64,000 nucleotides of DNA from Curtobacterium flaccumfaciens (GTDB lineage: Bacteria; Actinomycetota; Actinomycetes; Actinomycetales; Microbacteriaceae), in NCBI GenBank assembly GCA_029689965.1, contig CP121450.1, positions 1,178,001 to 1,242,000 on the forward strand, read 5' to 3'. This document shows positions 1 to 12,297 of this stretch, piece after piece. The translations under genes were made by a program, and so were the position numbers. The stretch's first letter is position 1; every line of letters begins with the position of its first letter. The notes below the pieces were generated by a model. It did no database searches and was not told where the DNA came from. It saw only the letters and a program-made list of their open reading frames with translations.

Positions 1-1485
<1,485 letters not shown>

Positions 1486-1546
1486 GTGGTGGTGCTCCCT
1501 TTCGTTGGGTGCCGGGTGGCCGGCGTGTGGTACTGAAGTCTGCGGA

Positions 1547-1567
1547 CTTGCGTCCGATGGACTCAAC
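1547..1567 (-). promoter_or_regulatory. HAIR operator 1 (HspR site) of dnaK
   Basis: CTTGCGT-N7-ACTCAAC on the plus strand, which reads GTTGAGT-N7-ACGCAAG in the dnaK direction. It matches the actinobacterial HAIR consensus CTTGAGT-N7-ACTCAAG except at one position in each half. It lies about 60 bp upstream of the dnaK start codon. Confidence 0.75.
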
Positions 1568-1608
1568 TCTACTCCGGACTGGAGGCACGTCAACTCTGGG
1601 AGCTGAAA

Positions 1609-1629
1609 GTTGCGTCAGAACGACTCAGG
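1609..1629 (-). promoter_or_regulatory. HAIR operator 2 (HspR site) of dnaK
   Basis: GTTGCGT-N7-ACTCAGG, a second HAIR-like inverted repeat whose centre is 62 bp (about six helical turns) from the first. Multiple HAIRs upstream of dnaK are known in Streptomyces. It is more degenerate than the first copy but keeps the exact N7 spacing. Confidence 0.55.
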
Positions 1630-1647
1630 TCTTCTGGCCGCATCGAA

Positions 1648-1676
1648 GTGTTGTACTTCGTACTGATGGGTAATAT
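1648..1676 (+). promoter_or_regulatory. Candidate sigma-70-type promoter of the Ig-repeat protein gene
   Basis: GTGTTG, a 17-bp spacer, then TAATAT at 1671-1676, in a locally AT-rich stretch between the divergent dnaK and secreted-protein genes. The -10 is near consensus, the -35 is weak. Confidence 0.45.
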
Positions 1677-1785
1677 GTTGGCATGGTTGCGGGGTGTCCC
1701 GCGCAGAAGATGACCGCGACCGCGGGCGACCCGATCGTCCCGAACGAACACTCGCGGCCCGACCCCTCGAAAGGGATCACCACCC

Positions 1786-4394
1786 ATGTCTCACAACAAG
1801 AAGACGCGCGTCGCGAAGGCCCTGGGTGCCAGTGCCCTCGCTGCCGCGACCCTCGCCTCAGGCCTGTCCTTCGGTGGCACGGCTGCAATCGCAAACGGCG
1901 CGGGGCTACGCCAAAGCTTGGCGTGTCCATCGGCGAGATCGACCTCGTGTTCAAATCAGGCAACGGGTATAATATCCCTCCGAATTCAAATATGAGGGCA
2001 ACCTCCGCTACGCGTCCTACACGGAGTACAGCACCCTTGAACGGGCCGCCGAAAACTCTCGCTACCGTGTCCTTCCCTCAAGTGCGGACTCGAACAAGTT
2101 CGCCCTGGAGCGCATCGACGGGAAGTGCCTGGTGGAGACGAACGCCCGTTACACGCAGCCCGCGGACATTGACTGGACGTGGGACGCGGCCGGCTGGTTT
2201 TGGGACAAGGTCGAGTACTACGCATACACGACGATGGTGAAGGTGATCGCTCCGGTCGGCTCGAGCTGCAGGGACGCCGATGCTCAGTTCAGTTATGCGG
2301 ACGGGGCGATTCAATACGCGGGCCAATCGGTGGGGCGTAGTTCGAAGGACGTCTTCGGGCCAGGGAAACACTGGTCGTGGTGTGAGACTCGCGACAAGAA
2401 CTCGTGCGGGATCGTCCAGAATGCCAACTGGTACAGTACAAACTCTGGGTTCTTCGGGGGTGTTACGCCTACACCGCTCGACGGTGACTTCGAAGCGATC
2501 AAGCCGTTCTCGGCGGACTGGACGTTCCAGGATGAGCGAGACGAGAAGTCGGTCATCTCAGGGAAGGGCAGGCCAGATGCATCGATCTCAGTCGTCGATG
2601 CTGATGCCCGAGAAGTCGCGTCGACAAGCACCGACGCAGAAGGTAACTACTCGGTCGAGATCGATGCGCCGAACAAGGGCGGTGAGTACGCGCTCACGGT
2701 GAAGCAGACCGACGCCGATGGCGCCGAGCTCAATCGTGCCGTTTCGCTCGACTACGGAAGCGCTGTCAAGATCGAGTCGCCGGAGGACCAGTCCGAACAG
2801 GACGAGTCCCCGATCACTGTCGAAGGCACGGGTCAGAAGGGATCGTCCGTCACGGTCTCGGTCAACGGGACTACGTCGAACGCTGTGACCGTCAAGGACA
2901 ACGGCACATGGTCCAAGGCGGTCAGCCTGAGCAGGGGTGAGAACGTGATCGAGGTGACGCAGAAGTCGAAGGGTGCGAACACGACCACGCAGACGGTCAC
3001 GGTGAACCCGGGTGAGGATGGTGCGGAGTTCCCGACGCCGGACGCGCGGATCGTGTTCCCGGAGGAGAACGGCCGTCGTGCGGTCGCGAACGGGACCGGC
3101 GCTGCCGGCGCGTCGATCGAGGTCTTCGACGGCGAGAAGAAGGTCGGTTCGGCCACGGTCAACTCGAACGGTTCGTGGTCGAGCGAGCTCGTCGCGGTCG
3201 GCAACGGCGTGCACACCCTCACGATCAAGCAGACCCTTGGCGAGAAGAACAACCAGGGCACGGTCGATGCCGATTACGGCACCGAGCTGACCGTGACCGC
3301 CCCGGCAACGGTCAAGGACACCACCGCGGTGACCCTGACCGGCACCGGCACCCCCGGCGCGAAGATCGAGTTCCGCGACAACACGAACCAGGTCCGCTCG
3401 ACCACCGTCGATGCGAACAGCGCGTGGTCGCTCACCGGGAACTTCCGACCCGACACCACCGAGGTGACCGTTGCGTCGCTGTCCAAGGGTGCGCTGATGG
3501 TCCGGAAGCAGGCGACCATCGACGTGCAGATGACCACGCGTGCGCTCACGGTCACCAGCCCGACCCGGGACGACGCGGACAATGACCGGATCACGGACGG
3601 TACCGTCCAGTTCACCGGCACCGCGACCCCGTTCTCGACCGTGCAGTTCGCCACCTGGCCCGACGGGCTCGGCCGTGAGGTGTTCACCACCTACGCGGAC
3701 GAGAACGGGAACTGGTCCGCCAGCGGCTGGCTGGCGAAGTCGTACTACAAGCTTCTCGGGCGTGCAGTACGCGATCGGTGGGGACATCACCCGGTACAAC
3801 ATGTTCCCGTTCTCCACGGTCGGGTTCCAGGCACTGAACGTCGAGGGCCCCACGCAGGGTGACGTCGTCATCGGTGGCATCAACACCTTCACCGGCACCG
3901 CCACCCCGGGTGCCAACGTCGAGATCATCCGTAAGGACACCGGGCAGGTCATCGCCCGCGGCACGGGCGAGGGCGAGCACGGCATCTGGAACGCCAAGAC
4001 CGAGCTGCGCACGGGCACGAGCTACCAGCTCGAGGCCGTCCAGACCGCGCTGAACGGCAAGACCGACACCGTCGACCTCGGCACGATCACCCCGGTCGCG
4101 TCCCAGGGCATCACCGATCTTGCCTTCACTCACAACGGTGACATCGACGACGCCAACAACATCACGTTCACCTTCCGCGCCCAGCCCGGCGCCGAGGTGT
4201 CCGTGTGGACCGGCGCGAAGGAAGAAGCCGGCACCGACAAGCCCTGGATCCGCCAGATGGCCTCCGGGACCGCCGACAAGTACGGCAAGGTGAAGATCTC
4301 CGGCTACGCCGCGATCAACAACCCGTACAACCTCAAGGTCTACGCCGGCACCCAGGTCGTCGACTACACCATCACCACCACCCCCACCAAGTAA
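1786..4394 (+). CDS. Secreted protein with tandem bacterial Ig-like domains (three indels)
   Basis: Extracellular protein of unknown function, about 869 aa when repaired. It begins with a Sec signal peptide (basic MSHNKKTRVAK, hydrophobic Ala/Leu core, probable cleavage after an Ala near residue 36). A roughly 200-residue N-terminal region with no recognisable fold and several Cys follows. From nt 2540 to the end there are six or seven Ig-like repeats of about 80-90 residues, each with a GTG-x-GA/S start and a D/SNGTWS-type strand. There is no LPXTG or membrane anchor at the C-terminus. The start is preceded by GAAAGG. Indels lie in the G run at 1902-1905, at 1980-1982 (CCG for CCGG) and at AGCTTC 3750-3755 (one extra T). 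Base composition falls in the N-terminal part compared with the repeats. A role in adhesion or surface binding is a guess from architecture. Confidence 0.8.
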
Positions 4395-4405
4395 CACCAC
4401 ACGCC

Positions 4406-4440
4406 AAGGCCCCCGACACCAACCAGGTGCCGGGGGCCTT
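4406..4440. terminator. Bidirectional hairpin terminator
   Basis: 15-nt arms at 4406-4420 and 4426-4440 with one mismatch and a 5-nt loop. The left arm begins AAGG and the right ends CCTT, so it can end transcription from both converging genes. Confidence 0.8.
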
Positions 4441-4458
4441 CGCACGCACCTGAAGAGA

Positions 4459-5289
4459 TCAGGCCGGGACGTAGTCGAACGTGTCCGGATCCGGACCGGT
4501 GCGGTGGCCCCTGTCGAGACCAGAGATGTCGGTCATGTCCTCGTCCGACAGCTCGAAGTCGAAGATCGCGAAGTTCTCCTCGACGCGGGCACGCGTGACC
4601 GACTTCGGGAAGACGATGTCGCCGCGCTGGATGTGCCAGCGGAGCACGACCTGTGCCGGGCTCTTGCCGACGCTCCCGGCGATGCGGGTGATGGTCTCGT
4701 CGTCCAAGACCAGGCCCTGGGCGATCGGGGACCAGGCCTCGGTCGCGATGCCGAGCTCGCGGTTCGCTGCGCGCAGTGAGTCCTGGGTGAGGTACGGGTG
4801 CACCTCGATCTGGTTCACGGCCGGCGTGATCGTGGTCTCGTCACGCAGACGGTGCAGGTGGTGTGCCTGGAAGTTCGAGACACCGATCGACCGCGAGGTG
4901 CCCGCGTGGTACAGCTCCTCGAGGGCCTTCCACGTGGGGACGAAGTCCGACACGGTCGGGAGCGGCCAGTGGATGAGGAACAGGTCGGTGTAGCCACCGA
5001 GCAGGTCGGCCGACTTCTTGCCGTTCTCCGCTGCGAGTGCCGGAGCGTGGAAGCCGTTGTTGAGCTTCGAGGTGACGAAGATCTCTTCGCGCGGGATCCC
5101 GGACTCGGCGATGGCCTCGCCGACCTCCTTCTCGTTGCCGTACATCTCGGCGGTGTCGATGTGGCGGTAGCCGACCTCGAGCGCGGCCAGGGTGGCGGCC
5201 TTCGTCTCCTCGGGCTTGATCTGGAAGACGCCGAAGCCGAGCTGCGGGATGGTCTTGCCGTCGTTCAGGGTGATGTTCGGAACGGTCAT
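4459..5289 (-). CDS. Aldo/keto reductase (2,5-diketo-gluconate reductase type)
   Basis: Cytosolic NADPH-dependent reductase of small carbonyl compounds in the AKR (beta/alpha)8 superfamily, close to the AKR5 group. The frame is intact. Catalytic tetrad counted from the ATG at 5287-5289: Asp45 (YRHIDTAEMYGNE), Tyr50, Lys75 (VTSKLNN) and His107 (LIHWPLP). IGVSNF and the C-terminal FPKSVTRARVEEN cofactor motif are present. An in-frame ATG four codons upstream (5301) is an alternative start; neither has a good ribosome site. The gene converges on the Ig-repeat gene and shares its terminator. The physiological substrate cannot be read from the sequence. Confidence 0.93.
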   Translation of the reverse strand: MTVPNITLNDGKTIPQLGFGVFQIKPEETKAATLAALEVGYRHIDTAEMYGNEKEVGEAIAESGIPREEIFVTSKLNNGFHAPALAAENGKKSADLLGGYTDLFLIHWPLPTVSDFVPTWKALEELYHAGTSRSIGVSNFQAHHLHRLRDETTITPAVNQIEVHPYLTQDSLRAANRELGIATEAWSPIAQGLVLDDETITRIAGSVGKSPAQVVLRWHIQRGDIVFPKSVTRARVEENFAIFDFELSDEDMTDISGLDRGHRTGPDPDTFDYVPA

Positions 5290-5356
5290 GGTGCCATGCA
5301 ACCAAACGGCGCCCAGGAGCCATTCCGGGAACGTTCAGCCCGGGCGTGCCGTGGGG

Positions 5357-5754
5357 TCAGGACAACGCGGCCGTGATGTACGCGAGCAGCGCCTGCCCGT
5401 ACGCGTCGGCAGCGTCCGCCGCGTCGAACGAGCGCGAGGCGCCGCCGATCGTCGCCGCCACCGTGAAGCCCGCCGCCAGCGACACGAAGGCCGGGCCGAG
5501 GAGCTCGCGGAGCTGGTCCTCTCGCGGCAGCCACAGCGACTCGGCGGCCTCGACCGAGTCGAGCGCCCACTCGGTCGTGCCGTTGAAGCCGAGCACGGTG
5601 CCGGACGGGTAGTCGTGCCGCTCGACCGTCATCTCCGACACCGTGTACACGTCGTCGTCGACGCCCGGCTTGTCGATGACGAACCGGTCGCCGGTCGCGG
5701 GTGCCAGCGGAGACCGGCGTCACGCAGGTGCTGCGCGAGCGAGATGGAGATCAT
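5357..5754 (-). CDS. Conserved actinobacterial hypothetical protein (one frameshift)
   Basis: About 132 aa after adding one base at the CCGG at 5691-5694, where the N-terminal frame (MISISLAQHLRDAG) passes into the frame ending LLAYITAALS. It has no signal peptide or membrane segment. The protein has a compact acidic middle (EWALDSVE, LWLPREDQLRELLG) and an Ala/Asp-rich C-terminal helix. The same kind of protein is familiar from other actinobacteria, where it sometimes carries a pilus-assembly (CpaE) label that nothing here supports. It stands alone downstream of the reductase promoter region. Confidence 0.65.
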
Positions 5755-5993
5755 CCTGACCACGATGCACGATTCCGCGGAACGTGTCACCACATAGGCT
5801 GCGGAAAGCAAGCCGTACTAGCATCGCCGAGCACCCTCACGCGCGATCGCACCAGCGCTCGCGCGCGCGAACGCGACGACGCCCGGGCAACCGGTGCCGC
5901 GCCTCCAGGCCGAAGACCCGGTCACGAGGCGGGCCGCCGGCCGGCGTCCCGACCGCGGCGGACACCAACCCGTCCGCCCAGAGAAGGACCCGC

Positions 5994-8697
5994 ATGACCC
6001 TCGAACGCGAGGAACTCCGCGACGACTGGACCGTGACCATGGTCGGAGGGACCGGCGCTCCGGACGGTGTCGCCGGCCGTGCGATCCCGGCGACCGTCCG
6101 GGGCAGGTGCACACGGACCTCGAGCGGGAGGGCCTGCTGGCCGACCCGACGTTCGACCGGAACGAGGACGCCGCCAAGTGGGTCGGACGTGCCGACTGGT
6201 CGTACCAGCGGACGGTCGACGTCGACCCGCGCGGCTTCGAGCGGGTCGACCTGGTGTGCGACGGGCTCGACACGGTGGCCGAGCTCAGCCTCGACGGCGT
6301 GGTGGTGGGGACGACGCGGAACATGCACCGTCGGTACCGCTTCGACGCTCGCGACCGGACGGGCGGCATCGGACGCGGCAACAAGACGCTGGAGATCCTG
6401 TTCGAGTCGCCCTACCGCGAGGCGGGGCGCGTGGCGGCGAGGGCCGGCAGCATGCCCGGACCGTACGACGAGCCGTTCCCGTACATCCGCAAGATGGCGT
6501 CGAACTTCGGGTGGGACTGGGGGCTCACCGCCGTGACGAGCGGACCCTGGCGGCCGGTCGCGATCGAGCGCTGGTCGACAGCACGGCTCCGGGAGGTCCG
6601 ACCGCTCGTCGACGTCGAGGCGGGGGAGGGCGTGCTCGACGCGCACCTCACCGTCGAGCGGTCCGGGATGAACGACCTGGACCAGGACGGCGAGGACGAC
6701 GACCTCGTCCTCGTGGTGACGGTGAGCGGCCACGGCGCCAAGCAGCGGTCCCGCGCGCAGCTTACGCCGAAGGACGACGAGACCGTGGTCACCGTCCGGG
6801 TGCCCGAGGTGCAGCGGTGGTGGCCCCGGGCTACGGTGCGCAGGACCTGTACGACGTGGTGGTCGAGCTGCAGACCGTGGACGGCGAGGTCCTCGACCGT
6901 GAGACGTTCCGCACGGGCTTCCGGTCGACGCGCATCGACACGACGTCCGACGACATCGGCAAGCCGTTCAACGTCCACGTGAACGGCACACTCATCGACG
7001 TGCGCGGCGTCAACTGGATCCCCGACGACGTCATCGTGTCGCGGGTGTCCCGTGACCGTGTGCTGTCGCGGTTGGGAGTCGCTGCCGATCTCAACGTGAA
7101 CCTGGTCCGCGTGTGGGGCGGTGGCGTCTACGAGTCGGGCGACTTCTACGGCGTCTGTGACGAGCTCGGCCTGCTCGTCTGGCAGGACTTCCCGTTCGCC
7201 TGTTCCGCGTACCCGGAGGTCGAGCCGATCCGCAGCGAGGTCGTCGCCGAGGCGCGGGACAACGTCGCGCGGCTGTCTCGCCACCCGTCACTGGTCGTCT
7301 GGAACGGCAACGACGAGAACATCTGGCTGCACGACGCGGACGGCTGGGATGCCTCGCTCGAGGGGCGGGGCTGGGGGCTCGACTACTACCTGGACCTGCT
7401 GCCGACCATCGTCGACGCGGTGGACCCCTCCCGCTTCTACACGGTGGCGTCGCCCTGGTCGGGCTCGGAGTCGCTCCCCGCGAACGACGTCGACCACGAG
7501 ACCCACCACTCGTGGGACGTCTGGAACCGCCTGTCCGACGACCACTACCGCGACTCCGTCCCGCGGTTCGTGTCCGAGTTCGGCTGGCAGGCGCCACCGG
7601 CGTGGCACACGATGCGATCGGCCGTGGCCGACGAGCCCCTGCGCGTGGATTCGCCGGGAGTCGTGCACCACCAGAAGGCTGCGGACGGCATGGCGAAGCT
7701 CGCGCGCGGTATCGAGCCGCGCTTCGGCCCCGTCGATGCTGCCTCGTTCGATGCGTGGCACTACCTGACGCAGCTGCAGCAGACGCGGGCGATCGCGACC
7801 GGGGTGGAGCACTGGCGGACGCACTGGCCGCGGAACACCGGGGTCGTGGTGTGGCAGCTCAACGACCTGTGGCCGGTCTCGTCGTGGTCGGCGATCGACT
7901 CCGCGGGGCGGCTGAAGCCGCTCGCGCACGAGCTGCGCCGGCTCTACGACGACGTGCTGCTGACGATCCGGCCGGTCACGTCGGCCTCGGTCTCGGTGGC
8001 ACGGACTGGGCCCACGTCGCCGGTACCGGATCGACGCGCCAGCGGCGAGTCGGCCGTGCCGGTGGGGAGAGGCACGGATCACCCGGCCGCGTCGCCCGAC
8101 GGCAGCGAGACGGCTGAGCTGGGCGACCTGGCGGACACACTGTCGCTCGGGGTGTCCCCGGGGGCGTTCGGGAACGCGCCAATCGAGGTCGCGGTCCGCT
8201 CGTCCCGCAGTGGCTACGACAGTGTCGTGCGGGTGCGGCGGATCACGCTCGCGGGCACGGTGCTCGCCGAGGTCACGCTCCCCGTTCGTCTGTCGGACGC
8301 CGGGGTCGCCGTGGTGGCGCTGCCCGAGTCCGTCGGCGTCGTGGACGACCCGACGAACGAGCTCGTCGTGGCGGACATGGACTGGCGCCGCGCGGTGTGG
8401 ACGCCCGCGCCGGACAAGGACCTCCGGTGGGAGCCGGCGCGCTACCGGACGACCGTCGTCCCCGTCGCCGACGAGGCCGGGGCGGTCGACCTCGTCGTCG
8501 AGGCCGACTCGCTCGTCCGGGACCTGCTCGTCCAGGCAGACCGGGTCTCGGACGCCGGTGCGGTGGACCGCGGGTTCATGACGCTGCTGCCGGGCGAGCG
8601 CGTCGCCTTCCGGGTGCGTGGCGTGACGCCCGACGATGCGGAGGCGTTGACGACCGCACCGGTGCTCTGGACGCTCGATGCGGCTCTCGGGTATTGA
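5994..8697 (+). CDS. Beta-mannosidase, glycoside hydrolase family 2 (two frameshifts)
   Basis: Releases terminal beta-mannose from mannan or glycan fragments, probably inside the cell since no signal peptide is present. About 901 aa when repaired, the normal size for the family. The N-terminal GH2 sugar-binding domain covers roughly residues 1-170 (KWVGRADWSYQRT). The catalytic barrel contains FGWDWG, WGGGVYE and LVWQDFPFAC, the acid/base Glu in WNGNDEN (about residue 442) and the nucleophile Glu in SEFGWQAP (about 528). The ATG at 5994 follows AGAAGGA. Deletions lie at 6098-6103 (CCGGGG) and 6824-6830 (CCCCGGG). A Gly/Ser-rich insertion near nt 8000-8120 separates the barrel from the C-terminal beta domains. 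It is not next to a mannan utilisation cluster. Confidence 0.9.
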
Positions 8698-8723
8698 AAT
8701 ACACGATGACATGTTGATATGCT
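8694..8723 (+). promoter_or_regulatory. Candidate promoter for the sugar-phosphate transferase gene
   Basis: TTGAAA at 8694-8699, an 18-bp spacer and TATGCT at 8718-8723, in a short AT-rich patch overlapping the mannosidase stop codon and 90 bp before the next start. Confidence 0.45.
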
Positions 8724-8811
8724 GACTGGGCGCTGTCTGCTGTCGTGACCCGAGCGACTCCAGCGCCCGGTCGACCTCTCGTCGTGCCGGTGGCCGACAG
8801 GAGGGCTCCCG

Positions 8812-10311
8812 ATGACGCTCGCGATCAACCCCCGGAGGCAGATCGACCCCAGGGCACGGACGCTCGCGGCCCCGGAGGGGTCTGTCCCCACCGCGGGGCC
8901 AGCGGTCTCTCGACCCTCGTCGGGGCTGGGGGTGGCAGCCTTGGATCTCGTCCTGCTCCTCGGGGCCTTCGCCGTGGCGCACGTCGTCCGGTTCCCGTGG
9001 GAGCTGCCGTCCGGTTCGCTCGGGGCCGGGTGGATCGAGTTCGTCGTGGCACCCGCCATCGTGGTCGTCTGGATGGTGTTGCTGTCGGCGTTCCGCACGC
9101 GGGACCCGCGCATCGTGGGCGTCGGCGGTGACGAGTACCGCCGACTCCTCACCGCGAGCCTGATCGCAGGGGCGAGCGTCGCGGTCGTGTCGTACGCCGT
9201 GCAGCTCGATCTCGCCCGGGGCTACGTCGCGATCGCGTTCCCGCTCGGCCTCGTCGCACTGGCTGCCGGTCGCAAGTCCGTCCGTTCCGTTCTGGCACGG
9301 CGGCGTGCTCGCGGCGAGCGGCTGCAGGACGTGCTCCTCGTCGGCGACCTCGAGGACGTGCGCTACGTCGGGCGGCGCATCGTCGCGACGCCGCAGGCCG
9401 GGTACCGGGTCTCCGCCGTCGTCACCGACTGCGCCGTGGACGGGGCCGCGGTCGACCTCGGCTCCACGCGGGCGCCCGTGGTCGGCGGGATCGACCAGGT
9501 GCTCGACCGTGCTCGGAGTGAGAACGTCTCGGCCGTCGTCGTCGCCGGTGCCGTCCGGGCGGACACGAGCGGCTCCGGCGACTCGGGTGGGAGCTCGAGG
9601 AGCACGGCGTCGAACTCGTCGTCTCATCGCCCCTCGCCGACATCGCCGCCGGACGCGTGCACGAGCGGCCGGTGGACGGGCTGCCCCTGATGCACGTCGA
9701 GACCCCGGACTACCGTCGCCGCAGCGGCAAGCGGGTGCTCGACATTCTCGGCGCCGGCATCGGCCTGCTGCTCCTGGCCCCGGTGTTCGCCCTGGTCGCG
9801 CTGGTCATCCGGGCCGACGACCGCGGGCCGGTGTTCTTCCGCCAGATCCGGGTCGGGCGCGGCGGACAGGAGTTCTCGATCCTCAAGTTCCGCACCATGT
9901 GCGTCGATGCCGAGGCGCGGATGGCCGCACTCGAGCAGGCGAACGAGGGAGCGGGGCCGCTGTTCAAGATGAAGAACGACCCCGGATCACCCGCGTCGGA
10001 ACGTTCCTGCGGAAGACGTCGCTCGACGAGCTGCCGCAGCTGTGGAACGTCCTCACCGGATCGATGAGCCTCGTGGGGCCACGACCCGCGCTCCCGCGCG
10101 AGGTTGCCCTGTACGAGGACTTCGCCGACCGCCGGCTCCTGGTGACCCGGGCATCACCGGGCTGTGGCAGGTGAGCGGCCGATCGGACCTCGACTGGGCC
10201 GAGGGCGTCCGGCTCGACCTGCACTACGTCGAGAACTGGTCCTTCCTGCACGACGTCGTGATCCTCGCCCGGACGATCCCGTCGGTCCTGCGCTCCCGCG
10301 GCGCCTACTGA
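8812..10311 (+). CDS. Polyprenyl glycosylphosphotransferase, WbaP/Exo type (three frameshifts)
   Basis: Membrane enzyme that loads the first sugar phosphate onto undecaprenyl phosphate for exopolysaccharide or capsule synthesis. About 500 aa when repaired. It has several N-terminal membrane helices (nt 8930-9270), a cytosolic nucleotide-binding-like region ([15 protein letters not shown]) and a C-terminal catalytic domain. The catalytic domain shows a reentrant helix ([19 protein letters not shown]), [30 protein letters not shown] and [19 protein letters not shown] at 8799-8804 places the start. Deletions are at 9575-9578, 9980-9985 and 10146-10151. No glycosyltransferases, flippase or polymerase adjoin it, so its pathway partners must be encoded elsewhere. 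Confidence 0.93.
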
Positions 10312-10460
10312 CGCCGGTGCCTGTGTGAGCGGTGTTCGTTCGCGAGACCGGCCTGGGTTTCCCGGGCGGGTGGAGTTACCATGGTCGAACGACGGACTTC
10401 CGCCGCACGCGTCGACGGTGACTCGGAGACGGCGACCAGATCCAGATTCAAGGAGTCATG

Positions 10461-10730
10461 ATGCTCGGAAACCTCGGTGGCGTACACCTGCTGATCATCC
10501 TCGGGATCGTCATCCTGCTGTTCGGCGCGACCAAGCTCCCGGCACTCGCCAAGGGCCTCGGACAGTCGATCAACATCTTCAAGAAGGAGATGGGCGACGA
10601 CGACAAGAAGGCCAAGGGCACCGACACCGGCGTGCAGAACAGCGCCGCTGCTGAGCCCGCCGCGCCCGTCGCCCAGCCGGTCGTGAACCCTGGCCCCTCG
10701 GTCCAGCCGAACTCGGACCACCGGAACTAG
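10461..10730 (+). CDS. tatA: Sec-independent translocase protein TatA
   Basis: Small component of the twin-arginine translocase that oligomerises to let folded proteins cross the membrane. About 89 aa: an N-terminal membrane helix ([13 protein letters not shown]), the hinge [14 protein letters not shown], an amphipathic helix, and an acidic then Pro/Ala-rich tail. AAGGAG at 10450-10455 fits the second ATG (10461) better than the first (10458). The frame is intact. A 26-codon reading frame (10381-10461) with its own GGAG ends by overlapping this start and may be a leader or chance. tatC is not in the window. Confidence 0.93.
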   Translation: MLGNLGGVHLLIILGIVILLFGATKLPALAKGLGQSINIFKKEMGDDDKKAKGTDTGVQNSAAAEPAAPVAQPVVNPGPSVQPNSDHRN

Positions 10731-10752
10731 GACCCGGCCCCGTCCTGTCAGC

Positions 10753-10782
10753 AGCCCCGCGACCTCATCGGTCGCGGGGGCT
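10753..10782 (+). terminator. Hairpin terminator after tatA
   Basis: Stem AGCCCCGCGACC paired with GGTCGCGGGGGCT (one bulged base), loop TCATC, followed by TTCGTCG. Confidence 0.7.
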
Positions 10783-10818
10783 TCGTCGTGTCCGCGCGCG
10801 GGCGCGGGCGTTCGCAGT

Positions 10819-10879
10819 GTGCGAGGTTCCGACGAGTGTGCGACGCCGTGTGCCTCGCACGGTGGGCGGAACCTCGCAC
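10819..10879. repeat. Dispersed hairpin repeat, GTGCGAGGTTCCG family
   Basis: Perfect 13-bp arms GTGCGAGGTTCCG (10819-10831) and CGGAACCTCGCAC (10867-10879) around a 35-nt middle. The same arm sequence makes the hairpin at 54114-54174. It lies just upstream of the MFS gene. Confidence 0.7.
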
Positions 10880-10915
10880 GGTGCGTGGTGGCGCGGGCGG
10901 GTGGAGGATGAACGC

Positions 10916-12297
10916 GTGACTACTCCGCGGGCTGCCGCGCCGCTGCGGGACGACCGGCGCGTCGTGCTCGTCGTGGCGATCCTCGCGTCGTTCGTCGTCG
11001 GACTCGATGCGAGCGTCGTCAACGTGGCGCTGCCGGCGATCCGGCAGGAGCTCGGTGGCGGGCTCGTCGTGCAGCAGTGGGTCGTCGACGCGTACATGGT
11101 GACGCTCGGGTCGCTCATCCTCGTCGCGGGGTCGTTGTCCGACCTGTTCGGCCGGGTCCGGATCATCACGTGGGGGCTCGCCGTGTTCGGGCTGGCCTCG
11201 GTCGCGTGCGCCGTGGCACCGACGAGCGAGGTGCTCATCGTCGCCCGGGCACTGCAGGGCGTCGGCGGCGCACTCGTGACGCCGAGCTCGCTCGCGCTCA
11301 TCATCGCGGCGTACCGCGGCGCGGCGCAGTCGAAGGCGATCGGCTCGTGGACGGCGTGGTCCAGCGCGGCGATCATCGTCGGCCCCGTGGTCGGCGGAGT
11401 CATCGTCGACGGCATCGGCTGGCGCTGGATCTTCGTGCTCACCGCGGTCCCGATCGCTGTGACGATCCCGCTCGTGCTCCGCATCACCGGAGACGTCCGG
11501 CACGGTGCGCGTCCCCGGATCGACGTCGTCGGGGCGGTGCTCGCGATCCTGGGCGTCGGCGGCATCGTGCTCGGCCTCATCGAGCAGGAGCGACTCGGGT
11601 GGGGCTCCCCGGTCGTCGTGACGGCGCTCGTGCTCGGCGTGGTCGCCCTGGGCCTCTTCGTGCCGTGGGAACGGCGGACACCCGAACCGCTGGTCCCGCT
11701 GGCGCTCTTCCGGGCGCGGAACTTCACCGTCGGGAACCTCGCGACGCTCTCGATCTACGGCGCGCTCGGCATGGTCGGCTTCGTGGTGACGCTCTTCCTG
11801 CAGGAGGTCTGGCGGTTCCCGGCCTGGGGTGCCGGGATCGCCACACTGCCCCGACCGTGCTGCTCCTGCTGCTCTCGACGACCGTCGGCTCCTTCGCGGG
11901 CAAGTACGGGCCGCGCTGGTTCATGGCGGCCGGTCCGGCGGTCGCGGCCGTCGGGTCCGTCATCATGCTGCTCGCGGGCGACGACCCGACGGCGTACTGG
12001 TGGTCGGTGCTGCCCGGGCTCGTCCTCGTCGGCATCGGCCTCTCGCTCATGGTGACGCCGCTGACGAGCGCGGTGCTCGGATCGGTGCCGCAGGACGAGG
12101 CCGGGGTCGGCTCGGCCGTGAACAACGCGATCGCCCGGATCGCGAGCCTCGTGACGGTGGCGCTCGCGGGGATCGTGCTCGGGGGTGGGATGAGCACCGC
12201 GGGCTTCCACCGCGCGGTGGTGGTGATGGCGCTCCTGCTGCTCGCGGGTTCCGCGGTGAGTGCCGTCGGAATCCGGAATGCACCGGTGCGGACGTAA
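10916..12297 (+). CDS. MFS exporter, DHA2 (EmrB/QacA) family, 14 helices (one frameshift)
   Basis: Proton-driven exporter of drugs or other small molecules in the cytoplasmic membrane. About 460 aa. Helix 1 contains LDASVVNVALPAI, the usual DHA2 signature; motif A appears as GSLSDLFGRVRI, and motif C-like glycines lie in helix 5 (GPVVGGVIVDGIGWRWIF). Hydrophobic segments fit 14 helices. The GTG at 10916 preceded by GGAGGA is preferred, because an upstream frame to 10817 runs through the hairpin repeat. One base is missing at 11849-11853 (ACTGCCCCGACC), joining the two halves. No regulator adjoins it. The substrate is unknown. Confidence 0.9.

Noticed and set aside
10817..10915. N-terminal extension of the MFS protein beginning at 10817
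   Set aside because: It would be encoded by the hairpin repeat; the GTG at 10916 with GGAGGA upstream and the usual family N-terminus is better.
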